DNA from: SVQP01 sp045603085
GTDB lineage: Bacteria > Bacillota > Clostridia > Oscillospirales > CAG-272
DNA length: 25,705 nt
Assembly (NCBI GenBank): GCA_045603085.1
Contig: JAZULL010000109.1
Location: 1 to 25,705, forward strand
Direction of reading: 5' to 3'
This document shows positions 1 through 7,159 of the stretch, piece after piece (the first letter of the stretch is position 1; the number at the start of each line of letters is the position of its first letter). The translations under genes and the position numbers were made by a program. The notes beneath the pieces are model-generated. The model made no database searches and was not told the origin of the DNA. It worked only from the letters and a program-made list of their open reading frames with translations.

Positions 1-1
1 G

Positions 2-520
2 ACCGAGCTGCAGGACGAGATCCTGACGCTCAGACAACAGCACTACGTCGAGACCTTTGCATATCAGCAGACCATCGCCCAGCTTGAAGCCAAGCTGTCG
101 ACGCTTGACACCGACGTCTCGGCCAAGCCCGAGAATCCCGAGGAACAGCCGCCCGCAACCGCGGTGTTTACATATGAGGTCAAGGGTGGGACAGCCACGC
201 TGACCTCTTACACCGGCTCGGGAAGCGAGGTGGTCATCCCTGCCGAGGTGGACGGCTATGCGGTCACAGCTCTTGGCGACAATCTTTTCAAGGACAGCGG
301 TGTGACAAGCGTGACGCTCCCCGACTCGGTTACGAGCATCGGCTGGTTTGCCTTTTACGGTTGCGCGTCGTTGCAGACGGTGACCATGGGCGAGGCGGTC
401 AGCACCATCGGCTACGCCGCCTTTGACGGCTGTTCCAAATCGCTGACCCTATGCGGCGCGGCAGGATCGTATGCGGAGAAGTATGCAATGAGTTACGGGT
501 TGCAGTTCCGAGCACATTAG
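2..520 (+). CDS. BspA-type leucine-rich-repeat surface protein, C-terminal end (5' partial)
   Basis: The reading frame is open from the left edge (frame starting at base 2) to TAG at 518-520, showing the last 172 residues. The visible N-terminal ~48 residues are Gln/Glu/Leu-rich with heptad-like spacing (…LQDEILTLRQQ…, …QLEAKLSTLDTDV…), suggesting a coiled coil, followed by a Pro/Glu linker (PENPEEQPP). Residues ~55-165 hold BspA/LRR_5-type repeats: VVIPAEVDGYAVTALGDNLF, VTSVTLPDSVTSIGWFAFYG, then LQTVTMGEAVSTIGYAAFDG. Such repeats usually sit in secreted or cell-surface proteins and mediate protein or host binding; that role is family knowledge, not shown here. The protein ends directly after the repeats, without LPXTG or an SLH domain, so any anchor must lie in the missing N-terminal part. 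The stop codon is embedded in a hairpin. Confidence 0.85.
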   Translation, partial: TELQDEILTLRQQHYVETFAYQQTIAQLEAKLSTLDTDVSAKPENPEEQPPATAVFTYEVKGGTATLTSYTGSGSEVVIPAEVDGYAVTALGDNLFKDSGVTSVTLPDSVTSIGWFAFYGCASLQTVTMGEAVSTIGYAAFDGCSKSLTLCGAAGSYAEKYAMSYGLQFRAH

Positions 521-530
521 TGCTCGGAAC
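505..530 (+). terminator. Hairpin over the stop codon of the LRR gene
   Basis: Perfect 11-bp inverted repeat GTTCCGAGCAC / GTGCTCGGAAC with loop ATTA; the TAG stop (518-520) sits in the loop and stem edge. There is no U-run afterwards, so this is either a weak terminator or a 3'-end stabilising hairpin. It abuts the hairpin array that follows. Confidence 0.5.
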
Positions 531-690
531 AGTTATGATTGCCTTGGGGCAAGTTATAAGTTATGATACGCTTCGCGTAGTTATGATGCGCTTCGCGCAG
601 TTTGATATAACCCGGGCAATCATATCATAATTTGGCACAGCCAATCATAACGCTTGCACAGCAAGCTCATAACATTTGCACAGCAAATTC
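531..690. repeat. Hairpin array A: short stems separated by TTATGAT / ATCATAA spacers
   Basis: The gap between two convergent genes is filled with small hairpins. Left half: TTGCC/GGCAA (539-552), TACGC-TTC-GCGTA (567-579), TGCGC-TTC-GCGCA (587-599), separated by GTTATGAT. A central symmetric part follows (TGATAT 603-608 against ATATCA 622-627, around CCCGGG). Right half: TTGGC-ACA-GCCAA (632-644), GCTTGC-ACA-GCAAGC (652-666), ATTTGC-ACA-GCAAAT (674-688), separated by the complementary spacer ATCATAAC/TCATAAC. Stem sequences differ from unit to unit but stay perfectly paired, while spacers and loops are conserved. A related array lies at 23161-23321. Confidence 0.75.
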
Positions 691-691
691 A

Positions 692-732
692 TAACAGAAA
701 GAGCCTGCCGTTTTGGCAGGCTCTTTCTGTTA
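692..732. terminator. Strong bidirectional hairpin at the 3' end of the dehydrogenase gene
   Basis: Perfect 18-bp stem (692-709 against 715-732) with loop GTTTT. The minus-strand stop codon TAA (732-730) forms the base of the stem. U-runs are poor on both sides, but stem length and the convergent context support 3'-end formation for both neighbours. Confidence 0.65.
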
Positions 733-1677
733 CAGATCCACTCGATTTCTCTTGTCCCCTTTTACAAATGCATCGATATTCTTGCAGATCTCATCCAGGC
801 ATCTGGTACGGGCTTCGAAGGATGCCCATGCCATGTGTGGGGTCATGCAGGCTGCGGGGTGATCCTTGATCTCAAAGAACGGGTGCTCGACGGGAAAAGG
901 CTCAGTACTGAACACATCACAGCCAAGTCCCGAGATCTTGCCGTCGGTAAGCGCCTTGGCAATTGCCGCCTCGTCCCACACCGCACCGCGCGCAACGTTG
1001 ATCACGATCGGCTTTTTATCCATCATATCGATCTGCTCCTGCCCGATCATGCCGCGGCTTTGGTCATTGAGCGGGGTGTGCAGAGAGATAATATCGCTCT
1101 TTCGTAACAGTGCTTCAAGATCGGTACACTCGGGGCTGTCGGGCTTGCGCTTATACGCCAGAACCTTACAGCCAAAGGCCTTTGCCACCTCGCCCACCTT
1201 TTTGCCGATGTTGCCGTAGCCCACGATGCCCCACGTCTTGCCGCACAGCTCATGGTACACGGGAACGAGCAGATTGGGACTTTGCTGACGCGAATACCAA
1301 CCGCTCTGTACCGCGGCGTTATAGGTCGGCAGATGCGAGCACAGCGAGAGAGCCATGGCAATTGTCAGCTGCGCCACGCTCTCGGTGGAATACCCCACCA
1401 CGTTGCAGACGGCGATGCCCCGCTCACGGCAATACGACACGTCGATATTATCATATCCCGTGGCAAAAATGCAGATCAGCTTCAGACTGTCCGCGTGTGC
1501 GAGCACCTCGGCCGACAGCTTGACCTTATTGATGACGGCCACCTGGCAGCCTGCAAGGCGCTCCTTGACCTCGGTGGGGGTGGATGTGTCGTATACGGTC
1601 AGATCTCCGTACGCACTCAAGGGCAAATAATCCAGATCGGTGCCAATGCTGGCTTTATCAAAAACGGTAATTTTCAT
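730..1677 (-). CDS. D-2-hydroxyacid dehydrogenase (NAD-dependent)
   Basis: A 315-residue cytoplasmic oxidoreductase of the D-isomer-specific 2-hydroxyacid dehydrogenase family, which interconverts 2-oxoacids and D-2-hydroxyacids with NAD(P)H. The Rossmann dinucleotide site is GYGNIG at residues 153-158 within GIVGYGNIGKKVG. The catalytic triad expected for the family is present: Arg230 in NVARGAVWDE, Glu259 in DVFSTEP, His281 in MTPHMAWAS. TGYDNID at 73-79 is the family's substrate-side loop. The length matches complete enzymes of hydroxypyruvate/glycerate dehydrogenase type; the exact substrate cannot be told. I chose the ATG at 1677 because it follows an AGGAG site by eight bases, and because the more upstream in-frame ATG at 1734 falls on the -35 box of a strong promoter. 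The gene is monocistronic and ends in a hairpin. Confidence 0.92.
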   Translation of the reverse strand: MKITVFDKASIGTDLDYLPLSAYGDLTVYDTSTPTEVKERLAGCQVAVINKVKLSAEVLAHADSLKLICIFATGYDNIDVSYCRERGIAVCNVVGYSTESVAQLTIAMALSLCSHLPTYNAAVQSGWYSRQQSPNLLVPVYHELCGKTWGIVGYGNIGKKVGEVAKAFGCKVLAYKRKPDSPECTDLEALLRKSDIISLHTPLNDQSRGMIGQEQIDMMDKKPIVINVARGAVWDEAAIAKALTDGKISGLGCDVFSTEPFPVEHPFFEIKDHPAACMTPHMAWASFEARTRCLDEICKNIDAFVKGDKRNRVDL

Positions 1678-1705
1678 GTCGCTCTCCTGTGTTTTCATTA
1701 TACTC

Positions 1706-1734
1706 AGTATAACAAATCGTGCCCCATTTGTCAA
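1706..1734 (-). promoter_or_regulatory. Sigma-A promoter of the D-2-hydroxyacid dehydrogenase gene
   Basis: On the minus strand, -35 TTGACA (1734-1729), 17-bp spacer, -10 TATACT (1711-1706). Transcription would start ~20 bases upstream of the ATG at 1677. Confidence 0.85.
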
Positions 1735-1815
1735 GATTGTGTTAATTTATCGAAATATTCATGTGTTTTCACCAAAGTGGGTATACATATTCATAATAAT
1801 TTCACATTTTTATTC

Positions 1816-1821
1816 TATAAT
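1816..1821 (+). promoter_or_regulatory. Possible -10 element upstream of the ABC transporter
   Basis: TATAAT is a perfect -10 hexamer ~35 bases before the start codon of the transporter gene, but the hexamer at 17-bp spacing (ATAATA, 1793-1798) is not a good -35. An imperfect dyad (CACC-AAA-GTGG) lies just upstream at 1771-1780. The promoter may need an activator, or this is chance in an AT-rich gap. Confidence 0.35.
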
Positions 1822-1855
1822 TACTATGAATTTTTATGTCAAAGAGGAAACCTGA

Positions 1856-4800
1856 ATGCTTCAACTTCAAAACATTGTAAAAACCTATACTGTTGGAGAT
1901 ACGGTTGTCCACGCGCTCAACGGGATCTCGCTCAACTTCAGAAACAGCGAATTTGTTTCGATTTTGGGTCCCTCGGGCTGTGGAAAGACCACGACCTTGA
2001 ATATCATCGGCGGTCTTGACCGCTATACCTCGGGCGATTTGCTGATCAACGGCAAGTCCACCACACAATACAAGGACCGCGATTGGGATACCTACCGTAA
2101 CCATTCGATCGGCTTTGTATTCCAGAGCTATAACCTCATCCCTCATCAGAGCGTGCTCTCCAACGTAGAGCTGGCACTGACCGTTTCGGGTGTTCCACGC
2201 GCCGAGCGCCGACGCAGAGCCCGTGAGGCGCTGGAAAAGGTGGGACTTGGCGATCAGCTCTCCAAGCGTCCCTCTCAGATGTCGGGCGGTCAGATGCAGC
2301 GCGTATCCATCGCAAGAGCGCTGGTCAACGACCCCGATATCCTGCTGGCCGACGAGCCGACGGGCGCTTTGGACACCACCACCTCGGTGCAGATCATGGA
2401 GCTGCTCAAGGAGATTTCCAAGGATAAGCTGGTTATCATGGTCACACATAACCCCGAGCTGGCAGAGGCTTACTCAACCAGAATCGTGCAGCTGCGCGAC
2501 GGCAACCTGATCGGCGACAGCGACCCTTACGAGCCCACCGAGCATGAGATCAACGCTGTGCGCACAGCACCGCCCAAAGTATCCAAGGGCAAAGCCAGAA
2601 TGTCTACCAAGACGGCATTTTCACTCTCGCTCAACAACCTGATGACCAAGAAGGCGCGTACCTTCCTGACCTCCTTTGCAGGCAGTATCGGTATCATCGG
2701 TATCGCACTCATCCTTTCCCTTTCCACCGGTATCAATAACTTTATCGATCAGGTGCAGGAGGACACGCTTTCCACATACCCCATCACCATCTATAAGACC
2801 GAGCAGGATTACTCCGCGCTCATGGGGGCTATGCAGCAGACGCAGGAAAACGTAGAGGGTCGTGAGCCTGACGATCACACGGTCTATATCGACGATTCCA
2901 TGGATCAGTTCGTGTCCGCCTCCACCTCCAAGGTGGAAAACAATCTGCCCGCCTTCAAGGAATTCTTGGAAGAGCACGAGGACGAGCTGCAGGATTACGT
3001 GCTGGATATCCGATATACCTACAACTACACGCTCCGCGTTTTTTCTGCGGACGGCAAAACGCAGGTCAATCCTACCACCATTTTTGATAATATGGGACCC
3101 GCTTTCTCGGACATTTCGAATATGATGGGCGCTTTAGGCAGCATGGGTGGCGGCTTTAACACCTTTGAGCAGATGATCGACAACGAGGATCTGATCCACT
3201 CGCAGTACGAGCTGGTTGGTGACAACAGCGAATGGGCAGACGATCCCACCGAGATCATGCTGGTGCTGGATAAGAACAACGCCATCAGCAACATGACGCT
3301 TTATATGCTGGGAATCAAGGATCAGAGTGAGATCGCGGATATGCTGATCGAGCTGTTCACCAATCCCGATTACAAGATCCCCAAGACCGATCCCTACGAC
3401 GTGGACGACTTTATCGGTATGACCTTCTTAGTCGTACCCGAAAGCGCATATTTCTATGAATCCGAAGAGACCTTTACCGTGGACGGCAAGGTGTACCACA
3501 TCTGGAAGGATGTCCGCAACGACCCCGACTTTGACGCTGAGAAATTCGTCAAGGAAAACGGTGTTGAGATCACCGTTTCGGGTCTGATCCGCCCCTCCAA
3601 GGACGCTATGGCATCCTCGATCTCTTCCCCCATCGCATACAACACCTCTCTGCAAGCCTACATGCAGGACATCATTCGTGACAGCGACGTAGTGCGTGCG
3701 CAGGAGAAGATCCCCGAATACGACATTACCACCGGTCTGGAATTTGACCACGGCCAGTATCTCGGCCTTTCGACACATGAAAAAGCCATTTTGTTCAACG
3801 ATTATATTCTCGGCAACACCGAGGTCATCGTACAGATCATGGTGGACTATATCAAGGCCTCCAATCAGGGCAACGAGCAGGATTCTCCCTCTGCGGGTAT
3901 GAGCAAGGATGAAAAGGTGACTTACGTCATGGAGCAGTTTGACTCCCTTGCAGACACCAATCCCGACGTCTACAAGTCGATCATGCTTGGTATGATGAAG
4001 CAGACCATGGGTGACCAATACAATTCCTTTGCCGCATATTTTGAAAATATGTCCGCGCAGGAGCTCAAGGCTATGATGTCGCAATACGGCACCTCCTCCA
4101 CGGAGGGCGAAAAGGCTCTGCGAGGCTATCTGCAAAGCCTTGGCGATGCACAGCTCAATTCCATGGTCAACCGGATCATGGGCGGCGGCTCTGATAACGC
4201 AGATATTCGCGACCAGTACACCGACGAGCAGCTGGTGGATGCCTTTATGAAGAGCTACGTTGGCTACAGCGATGCCCAAAAGGCCATTCTGTACGACGAA
4301 TATATGCCCAATATGCTGTCCGAAAACGACAAAGACGATATCATGGAGCTGTTTGGCTGGTATCTGGACGAGGAGCCTGCTTCGATCAGCATCTATTCCA
4401 AGGATTTTGCATCCAAGGACTATATTGCAGACATGATCGATCAGTACAACAAGGACTGCGAGGCTGACGGCCACGAGGAGGATTCCATCCATTATACCGA
4501 CATTGTGGGCATGATGATGTCCTCGATCACCATTATCATCGACGTGATCTCCTACGTGTTGATCGCATTCGTTTCGATCTCGCTGATCGTTTCGTCGATC
4601 ATGATCGGCATCATCACCTATATCTCGGTGCTGGAGAGAACCAAGGAGATCGGTATTCTGCGCTCGATCGGTGCATCCAAGGGTGATATCTCCAAGGTGT
4701 TCAATGCAGAGACCGCCATCGTTGGATTTATTGCGGGCATGATCGGTATTATCGTTACCATTCTGCTCAATTTCCCGATCAGCTGGTTTGTGCAGTGGCT

Positions 4801-4951
4801 GTCCGGCATGTCCGGTATCAACGCCGTGCTTCCCTGGTGGGGCGCGCTCGGGCTTGTTGCAATCAGCATGGTTCTGACGCTGATCGCAGGCTTGTTCCCT
4901 GCAACCCTGGCATCCAAGAAGGATCCAGTGGAAGCTCTGCGAACCGAATAA
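1856..4951 (+). CDS. ABC transporter, fused ATPase and FtsX-type permease with large ectodomain
   Basis: A 1031-residue MacB-like fusion. Residues 1-~225 form the ABC ATPase: Walker A GPSGCGKTT (38-46), signature MSGGQMQR (SGGQ at 143-146), Walker B ILLADEPTGALD (~162-173) and the H-loop in VMVTHNPELAEAY. One membrane helix follows at ~268-290 (SFAGSIGIIGIALILSLSTG). Then comes an unusually long non-membrane stretch of ~600 residues, rich in Asp/Gln/Tyr, expected outside the cell. Three more helices lie at ~889-922, 952-978 and 996-1018, ending with the FtsX-type tail LASKKDPVEALRTE. MacB/FtsX proteins usually act mechanically, expelling peptides or antibiotics or signalling to cell-wall enzymes, rather than as channels. 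The start ATG follows AGAGGAAACCTGA. No separate partner permease or two-component system is adjacent, so the substrate is unknown. Confidence 0.92.
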   Translation: MLQLQNIVKTYTVGDTVVHALNGISLNFRNSEFVSILGPSGCGKTTTLNIIGGLDRYTSGDLLINGKSTTQYKDRDWDTYRNHSIGFVFQSYNLIPHQSVLSNVELALTVSGVPRAERRRRAREALEKVGLGDQLSKRPSQMSGGQMQRVSIARALVNDPDILLADEPTGALDTTTSVQIMELLKEISKDKLVIMVTHNPELAEAYSTRIVQLRDGNLIGDSDPYEPTEHEINAVRTAPPKVSKGKARMSTKTAFSLSLNNLMTKKARTFLTSFAGSIGIIGIALILSLSTGINNFIDQVQEDTLSTYPITIYKTEQDYSALMGAMQQTQENVEGREPDDHTVYIDDSMDQFVSASTSKVENNLPAFKEFLEEHEDELQDYVLDIRYTYNYTLRVFSADGKTQVNPTTIFDNMGPAFSDISNMMGALGSMGGGFNTFEQMIDNEDLIHSQYELVGDNSEWADDPTEIMLVLDKNNAISNMTLYMLGIKDQSEIADMLIELFTNPDYKIPKTDPYDVDDFIGMTFLVVPESAYFYESEETFTVDGKVYHIWKDVRNDPDFDAEKFVKENGVEITVSGLIRPSKDAMASSISSPIAYNTSLQAYMQDIIRDSDVVRAQEKIPEYDITTGLEFDHGQYLGLSTHEKAILFNDYILGNTEVIVQIMVDYIKASNQGNEQDSPSAGMSKDEKVTYVMEQFDSLADTNPDVYKSIMLGMMKQTMGDQYNSFAAYFENMSAQELKAMMSQYGTSSTEGEKALRGYLQSLGDAQLNSMVNRIMGGGSDNADIRDQYTDEQLVDAFMKSYVGYSDAQKAILYDEYMPNMLSENDKDDIMELFGWYLDEEPASISIYSKDFASKDYIADMIDQYNKDCEADGHEEDSIHYTDIVGMMMSSITIIIDVISYVLIAFVSISLIVSSIMIGIITYISVLERTKEIGILRSIGASKGDISKVFNAETAIVGFIAGMIGIIVTILLNFPISWFVQWLSGMSGINAVLPWWGALGLVAISMVLTLIAGLFPATLASKKDPVEALRTE

Positions 4952-4966
4952 TATAATTTTTCCTAT

Positions 4967-4997
4967 CAAGGCAGGATTTGTCAAAAATCCTGCCTTG
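4967..4997 (+). terminator. Terminator after the ABC transporter
   Basis: Perfect 13-bp stem CAAGGCAGGATTT / AAATCCTGCCTTG with loop GTCAA, 16 bases after the stop codon, followed by a weak U-rich stretch (TTGTTACGTT). Confidence 0.75.
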
Positions 4998-5033
4998 TTG
5001 TTACGTTATGGAAATTGCGACAGATGTTGTGTG

Positions 5034-5062
5034 TTGACTGCGCCCCGAAGTCGTGTTAGAAT
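5034..5062 (+). promoter_or_regulatory. Sigma-A promoter of the Thr-rich lipoprotein gene
   Basis: TTGACT (5034-5039), 17-bp spacer, TAGAAT (5057-5062), about 55 bases ahead of the start codon at 5118. Confidence 0.75.
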
Positions 5063-5117
5063 GTGCTCGTGGCCATCAAGGATGCCACACACATACTCAC
5101 GTTAAGGAGGATTTTTC

Positions 5118-5555
5118 ATGAAATCCAAAAAGGTACTCAAGATTTTACTCCCCATTCTGGGCGCTCTGGTGCTGGTGGCTGTGATCGTTGCTTGTACGAC
5201 GGTCGGCAAGGGCGAGCAGGACACGACCGAAAAGGATACCACCGCGGCTGACACCACGGTTGCCGATACCACAAAACCGGAGGACACGACCGAAAAGGAT
5301 ACGACTGCAGGTGACACAACCGAGGACAACACCGAGGGCGGCACCACCGACGGCAGCACGACCGAGCAGACCACGACCGAGCAGACCACGACCGATCAGA
5401 CCACGCAGCCTCCCGCAGATGACACCACCGACGGTGACGCGACCACCGAGGGTGACGTTACGACCGAGGGCGACGCAAGTGAGGATAACGGCACGACCGA
5501 GGGCGACGGCACGACCGAAAGCGGAGACAACTCCGGCGAGGAGGAGGAGGAGTAA
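5118..5555 (+). CDS. Threonine/aspartate-rich low-complexity lipoprotein
   Basis: 145 residues. The N-terminus has a KSKK charge cluster and a hydrophobic stretch ending in the lipobox IVAC, giving a predicted lipidated Cys26. Everything after ~residue 33 is low complexity: repeated DTTEKDTTAADTT-type and TTEQTTTEQTT-type runs, then TEGDVTTEGDASEDNG and a terminal EEEEE. No globular domain or catalytic motif is visible. A likely role is a surface-exposed, acidic, possibly O-glycosylated tether or spacer, but that is inference. AAGGAGGATTTTTC gives an excellent ribosome site for the ATG at 5118, and the gene has its own promoter. It resembles the PSTDE stalk of the cohesin protein at 12160-15021 in style, though not in register. 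The codon pattern (ACC/ACG, GAC, GAG) matches the GC-rich neighbours. Confidence 0.75.
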   Translation: MKSKKVLKILLPILGALVLVAVIVACTTVGKGEQDTTEKDTTAADTTVADTTKPEDTTEKDTTAGDTTEDNTEGGTTDGSTTEQTTTEQTTTDQTTQPPADDTTDGDATTEGDVTTEGDASEDNGTTEGDGTTESGDNSGEEEEE

Positions 5556-5886
5556 GTATTCCATTGCCTCCCTCCGAGAGGGAGGTGGCATTTTGCCAAT
5601 CGCAGGTGCGGGGCATTTGGGCTTGCAAAATGACGAAGGGAGATTGCGAGCTGAGGGGCTTGGTTGGACGCTCGGGGTAACACTCTCCGCCTCGTTTACT
5701 CCGCATTCTCCCCCCGGCGATTATTTTATGATTTAAGGTCGCCTCCCCCCTCCCGGAGGGGGGCTATTATCAGGGATTTAGAACCCGAATTTGCGCCGGC
5801 AATCACCATACTCTTTCAGTTGCCCTGCGCAAATGTAACCAAGCGGCGCTGCCGCTTGGTGGGGTTCAAATCGGTGAAACAAATCT
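5556..5886. other. Convergent intergenic gap with GC-rich hairpins, possibly a decayed repeat element
   Basis: No gene is seen. It contains CCTCCCTC-CGA-GAGGGAGG (5567-5585), CCCCCCTCC-C-GGAGGGGGG (5745-5763) and ACCAAGCGGC-GCT-GCCGCTTGGT (5838-5860). The first two hairpins bracket ~180 bp and have similar pyrimidine-rich arms (GCCTCCC…), which resembles the ends of small non-autonomous elements common in Clostridia. I cannot identify target-site duplications, so this label is tentative. The first hairpin, 12 bases after the lipoprotein stop codon, may also serve as its terminator. Confidence 0.4.
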
Positions 5887-5926
5887 AAAAAAGAGGATAT
5901 GGCCTAAAGGCCATATCCTCTTTTTT
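5887..5926 (-). terminator. Terminator of tRNA-Thr
   Basis: Perfect 18-bp inverted repeat (5887-5904 against 5909-5926) with loop TAAA and six A/T at each end, so it works as an intrinsic terminator on either strand. It starts immediately after the tRNA's encoded CCA end. Confidence 0.9.
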
Positions 5927-6000
5927 GGAGCTGGTGGAGGGATTCGAACCCTCGGCCTGCTGATTACGAATCAGCTGCTCTACCCCTGAGCCACACCAGC
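5926..6000 (-). tRNA. tRNA-Thr (anticodon CGT), CCA end encoded
   Basis: Full cloverleaf on the minus strand. Acceptor GCTGGTG/CACCAGC, D-arm GCTC-AGGGGTA-GAGC, anticodon arm GCTGA-TTCGTAA-TCAGC with CGT at the anticodon position, T-arm GAGGG-TTCGAAT-CCCTC, discriminator T and genomic CCA. It reads ACG threonine codons, which are frequent in the GC-rich genes here. It has its own promoter and terminator. Confidence 0.97.
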
Positions 6001-6009
6001 GACCTTAGT

Positions 6010-6038
6010 ATTATATCACACCTAAAACAAAAATGCAA
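6010..6038 (-). promoter_or_regulatory. Promoter of tRNA-Thr
   Basis: Minus strand: -35 TTGCAT (6038-6033), 17-bp spacer, extended -10 TGATATAAT (hexamer 6015-6010), ending ten bases before the mature tRNA 5' end. Confidence 0.85.
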
Positions 6039-6092
6039 GCCCTTTTTTGTATTTATTTTATTTTTCTTGCGTTTTCCAATCCCCCGAATTGA

Positions 6093-6121
6093 TTGACATT
6101 CCGCCAATAGTATGGTATAAT
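6093..6121 (+). promoter_or_regulatory. Consensus promoter of rsmA
   Basis: TTGACA (6093-6098), 17-bp spacer, extended -10 TGGTATAAT (hexamer 6116-6121). All twelve hexamer bases match the sigma-A consensus. Transcription would start near 6128. Confidence 0.9.
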
Positions 6122-6163
6122 TTTTTATATATGTTTGATATGACGTTCCGTTGGAGGTTTTAT

Positions 6164-7030
6164 ATGAATCTTTGCGACCAAAGAACCATTAAGCAGATCA
6201 TGGGTATGTACGGTCTGCATTTCAAAAAGGAATTCGGGCAGAATTTTCTGACAGAAAAATTCGTGGTTGAGGATATTGCAGACTATTGCTGTGATGACCG
6301 AAATGCCACCATTCTGGAGATTGGCCCCGGTCTTGGCACACTGACGCGAGAGCTGGCAGCAAGATATAAAAAGGTGATCTGCCTGGAGATCGACTCGGGC
6401 ATGATCCCCGTACTCAAATATACACTTGCCGATTTTGATAACGTGACCGTTTACAATCAGGACGTCATGCAGGCAGATTTAAATGAGCTTTTGGGCGAGG
6501 CGTTTGTCTCGGGCACGGTTTCGGTTTGCGCCAACCTGCCCTACTATATCACCACGCCCATCATGATGAAGCTGCTGGAGTCCGGACTTCCCTTCTCGGA
6601 TATCACGGTCATGATCCAGAGCGAGGTGGCCGATCGCCTTTGCGCCCGTGCAGGCAGCAAGGACTACGGCGCGATCACGGCTGTGTTAGCGTATTACGGC
6701 ACGACCGAAAAGCTGTTTGAGGTCAAGGCCGATTGCTTCATGCCCGCGCCCAAGGTGGACTCCACCGTCATCCGCACCCGCCTTTACCGCGAAAAGCCCT
6801 ACCATCCCAAGGACGAGGCACTGATGTTCCGCACCATCAAAGCAGCATTCGAGCAGCGCAGAAAGACCCTGCCCAACGCCCTTGCCGCAGGCTTTGGCGA
6901 GCTGGACAAGCAGACGCTGACCGATATCATCGTGTCCTGCGGACACAGCGCAGATATCCGTGGTGAGCGTCTTTCCATCACCGATTTCGTGGCGCTGAGT
7001 GACGCGATTTACGAAAAAATACATCAATAA
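6164..7030 (+). CDS. rsmA: 16S rRNA (adenine1518-N6/adenine1519-N6)-dimethyltransferase RsmA (KsgA)
   Basis: 288 residues, the usual length for RsmA/KsgA, which dimethylates two adjacent adenines near the 3' end of 16S rRNA during small-subunit maturation using S-adenosylmethionine. Seen: the N-terminal KKEFGQNFL signature (21-29), SAM motif I LEIGPGLGTLT (51-61), the acidic motif II end in VICLEID, and the catalytic NLPYYITTP (124-132). The C-terminal RRKTLPNAL and GERLSITDF segments are typical of the family. I chose the ATG at 6164 because TTGGAGG lies seven bases upstream; an in-frame upstream ATG at 6047 would precede the consensus promoter. The gene is monocistronic, between its own promoter and a hairpin. 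Confidence 0.96.
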   Translation: MNLCDQRTIKQIMGMYGLHFKKEFGQNFLTEKFVVEDIADYCCDDRNATILEIGPGLGTLTRELAARYKKVICLEIDSGMIPVLKYTLADFDNVTVYNQDVMQADLNELLGEAFVSGTVSVCANLPYYITTPIMMKLLESGLPFSDITVMIQSEVADRLCARAGSKDYGAITAVLAYYGTTEKLFEVKADCFMPAPKVDSTVIRTRLYREKPYHPKDEALMFRTIKAAFEQRRKTLPNALAAGFGELDKQTLTDIIVSCGHSADIRGERLSITDFVALSDAIYEKIHQ

Positions 7031-7038
7031 ACAAGCCT

Positions 7039-7065
7039 TCCCCGACAGATGTTCTCTGTCGGGGA
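7039..7065 (+). terminator. Terminator after rsmA
   Basis: Perfect 11-bp stem TCCCCGACAGA / TCTGTCGGGGA with loop TGTTC, nine bases after the stop codon, followed by an A/T-only stretch that is not a pure U-run. Confidence 0.75.
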
Positions 7066-7129
7066 TATTATATATATAGCGTGATAGAGCGTCCGCAGGA
7101 TACAACGGCCCCGCCGCTTGGCATAAACG

Positions 7130-7155
7130 AACGCCCCGGATTTCTCCGGGGCGTT
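7130..7155 (-). terminator. Terminator of the cohesin/dockerin operon
   Basis: Perfect 11-bp stem AACGCCCCGGA / TCCGGGGCGTT. Read on the minus strand the loop is GAAA, a GNRA tetraloop. It lies five bases past the dockerin gene's stop. A near-copy with loop GCAA lies at 15239-15262, upstream of the same operon. Confidence 0.7.
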
Positions 7156-7159
7156 TGCA

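Noticed and set aside
531..690. Transposon terminal repeats or an attachment site
   Set aside because: The many small hairpins with different stems and a repeated spacer are not a single terminal inverted repeat, and no transposase or integrase is present.
1826..1855. Nine-codon ORF ending directly before the ABC transporter start
   Set aside because: No ribosome site ahead of it; the predicted transcript start falls at or after its ATG.
3428..4984. 518-codon open frame antisense to the ABC transporter
   Set aside because: It is the mirror of a strongly supported gene, has His/Asp-heavy composition without any domain, and no ribosome site or promoter; long antisense frames are common in GC-rich coding DNA.
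5838..5880. tRNA-like GGTTCAAATC after a stem in the plus strand
   Set aside because: No matching acceptor, D or anticodon arms can be drawn around it; only the tRNA-Thr on the minus strand is complete.
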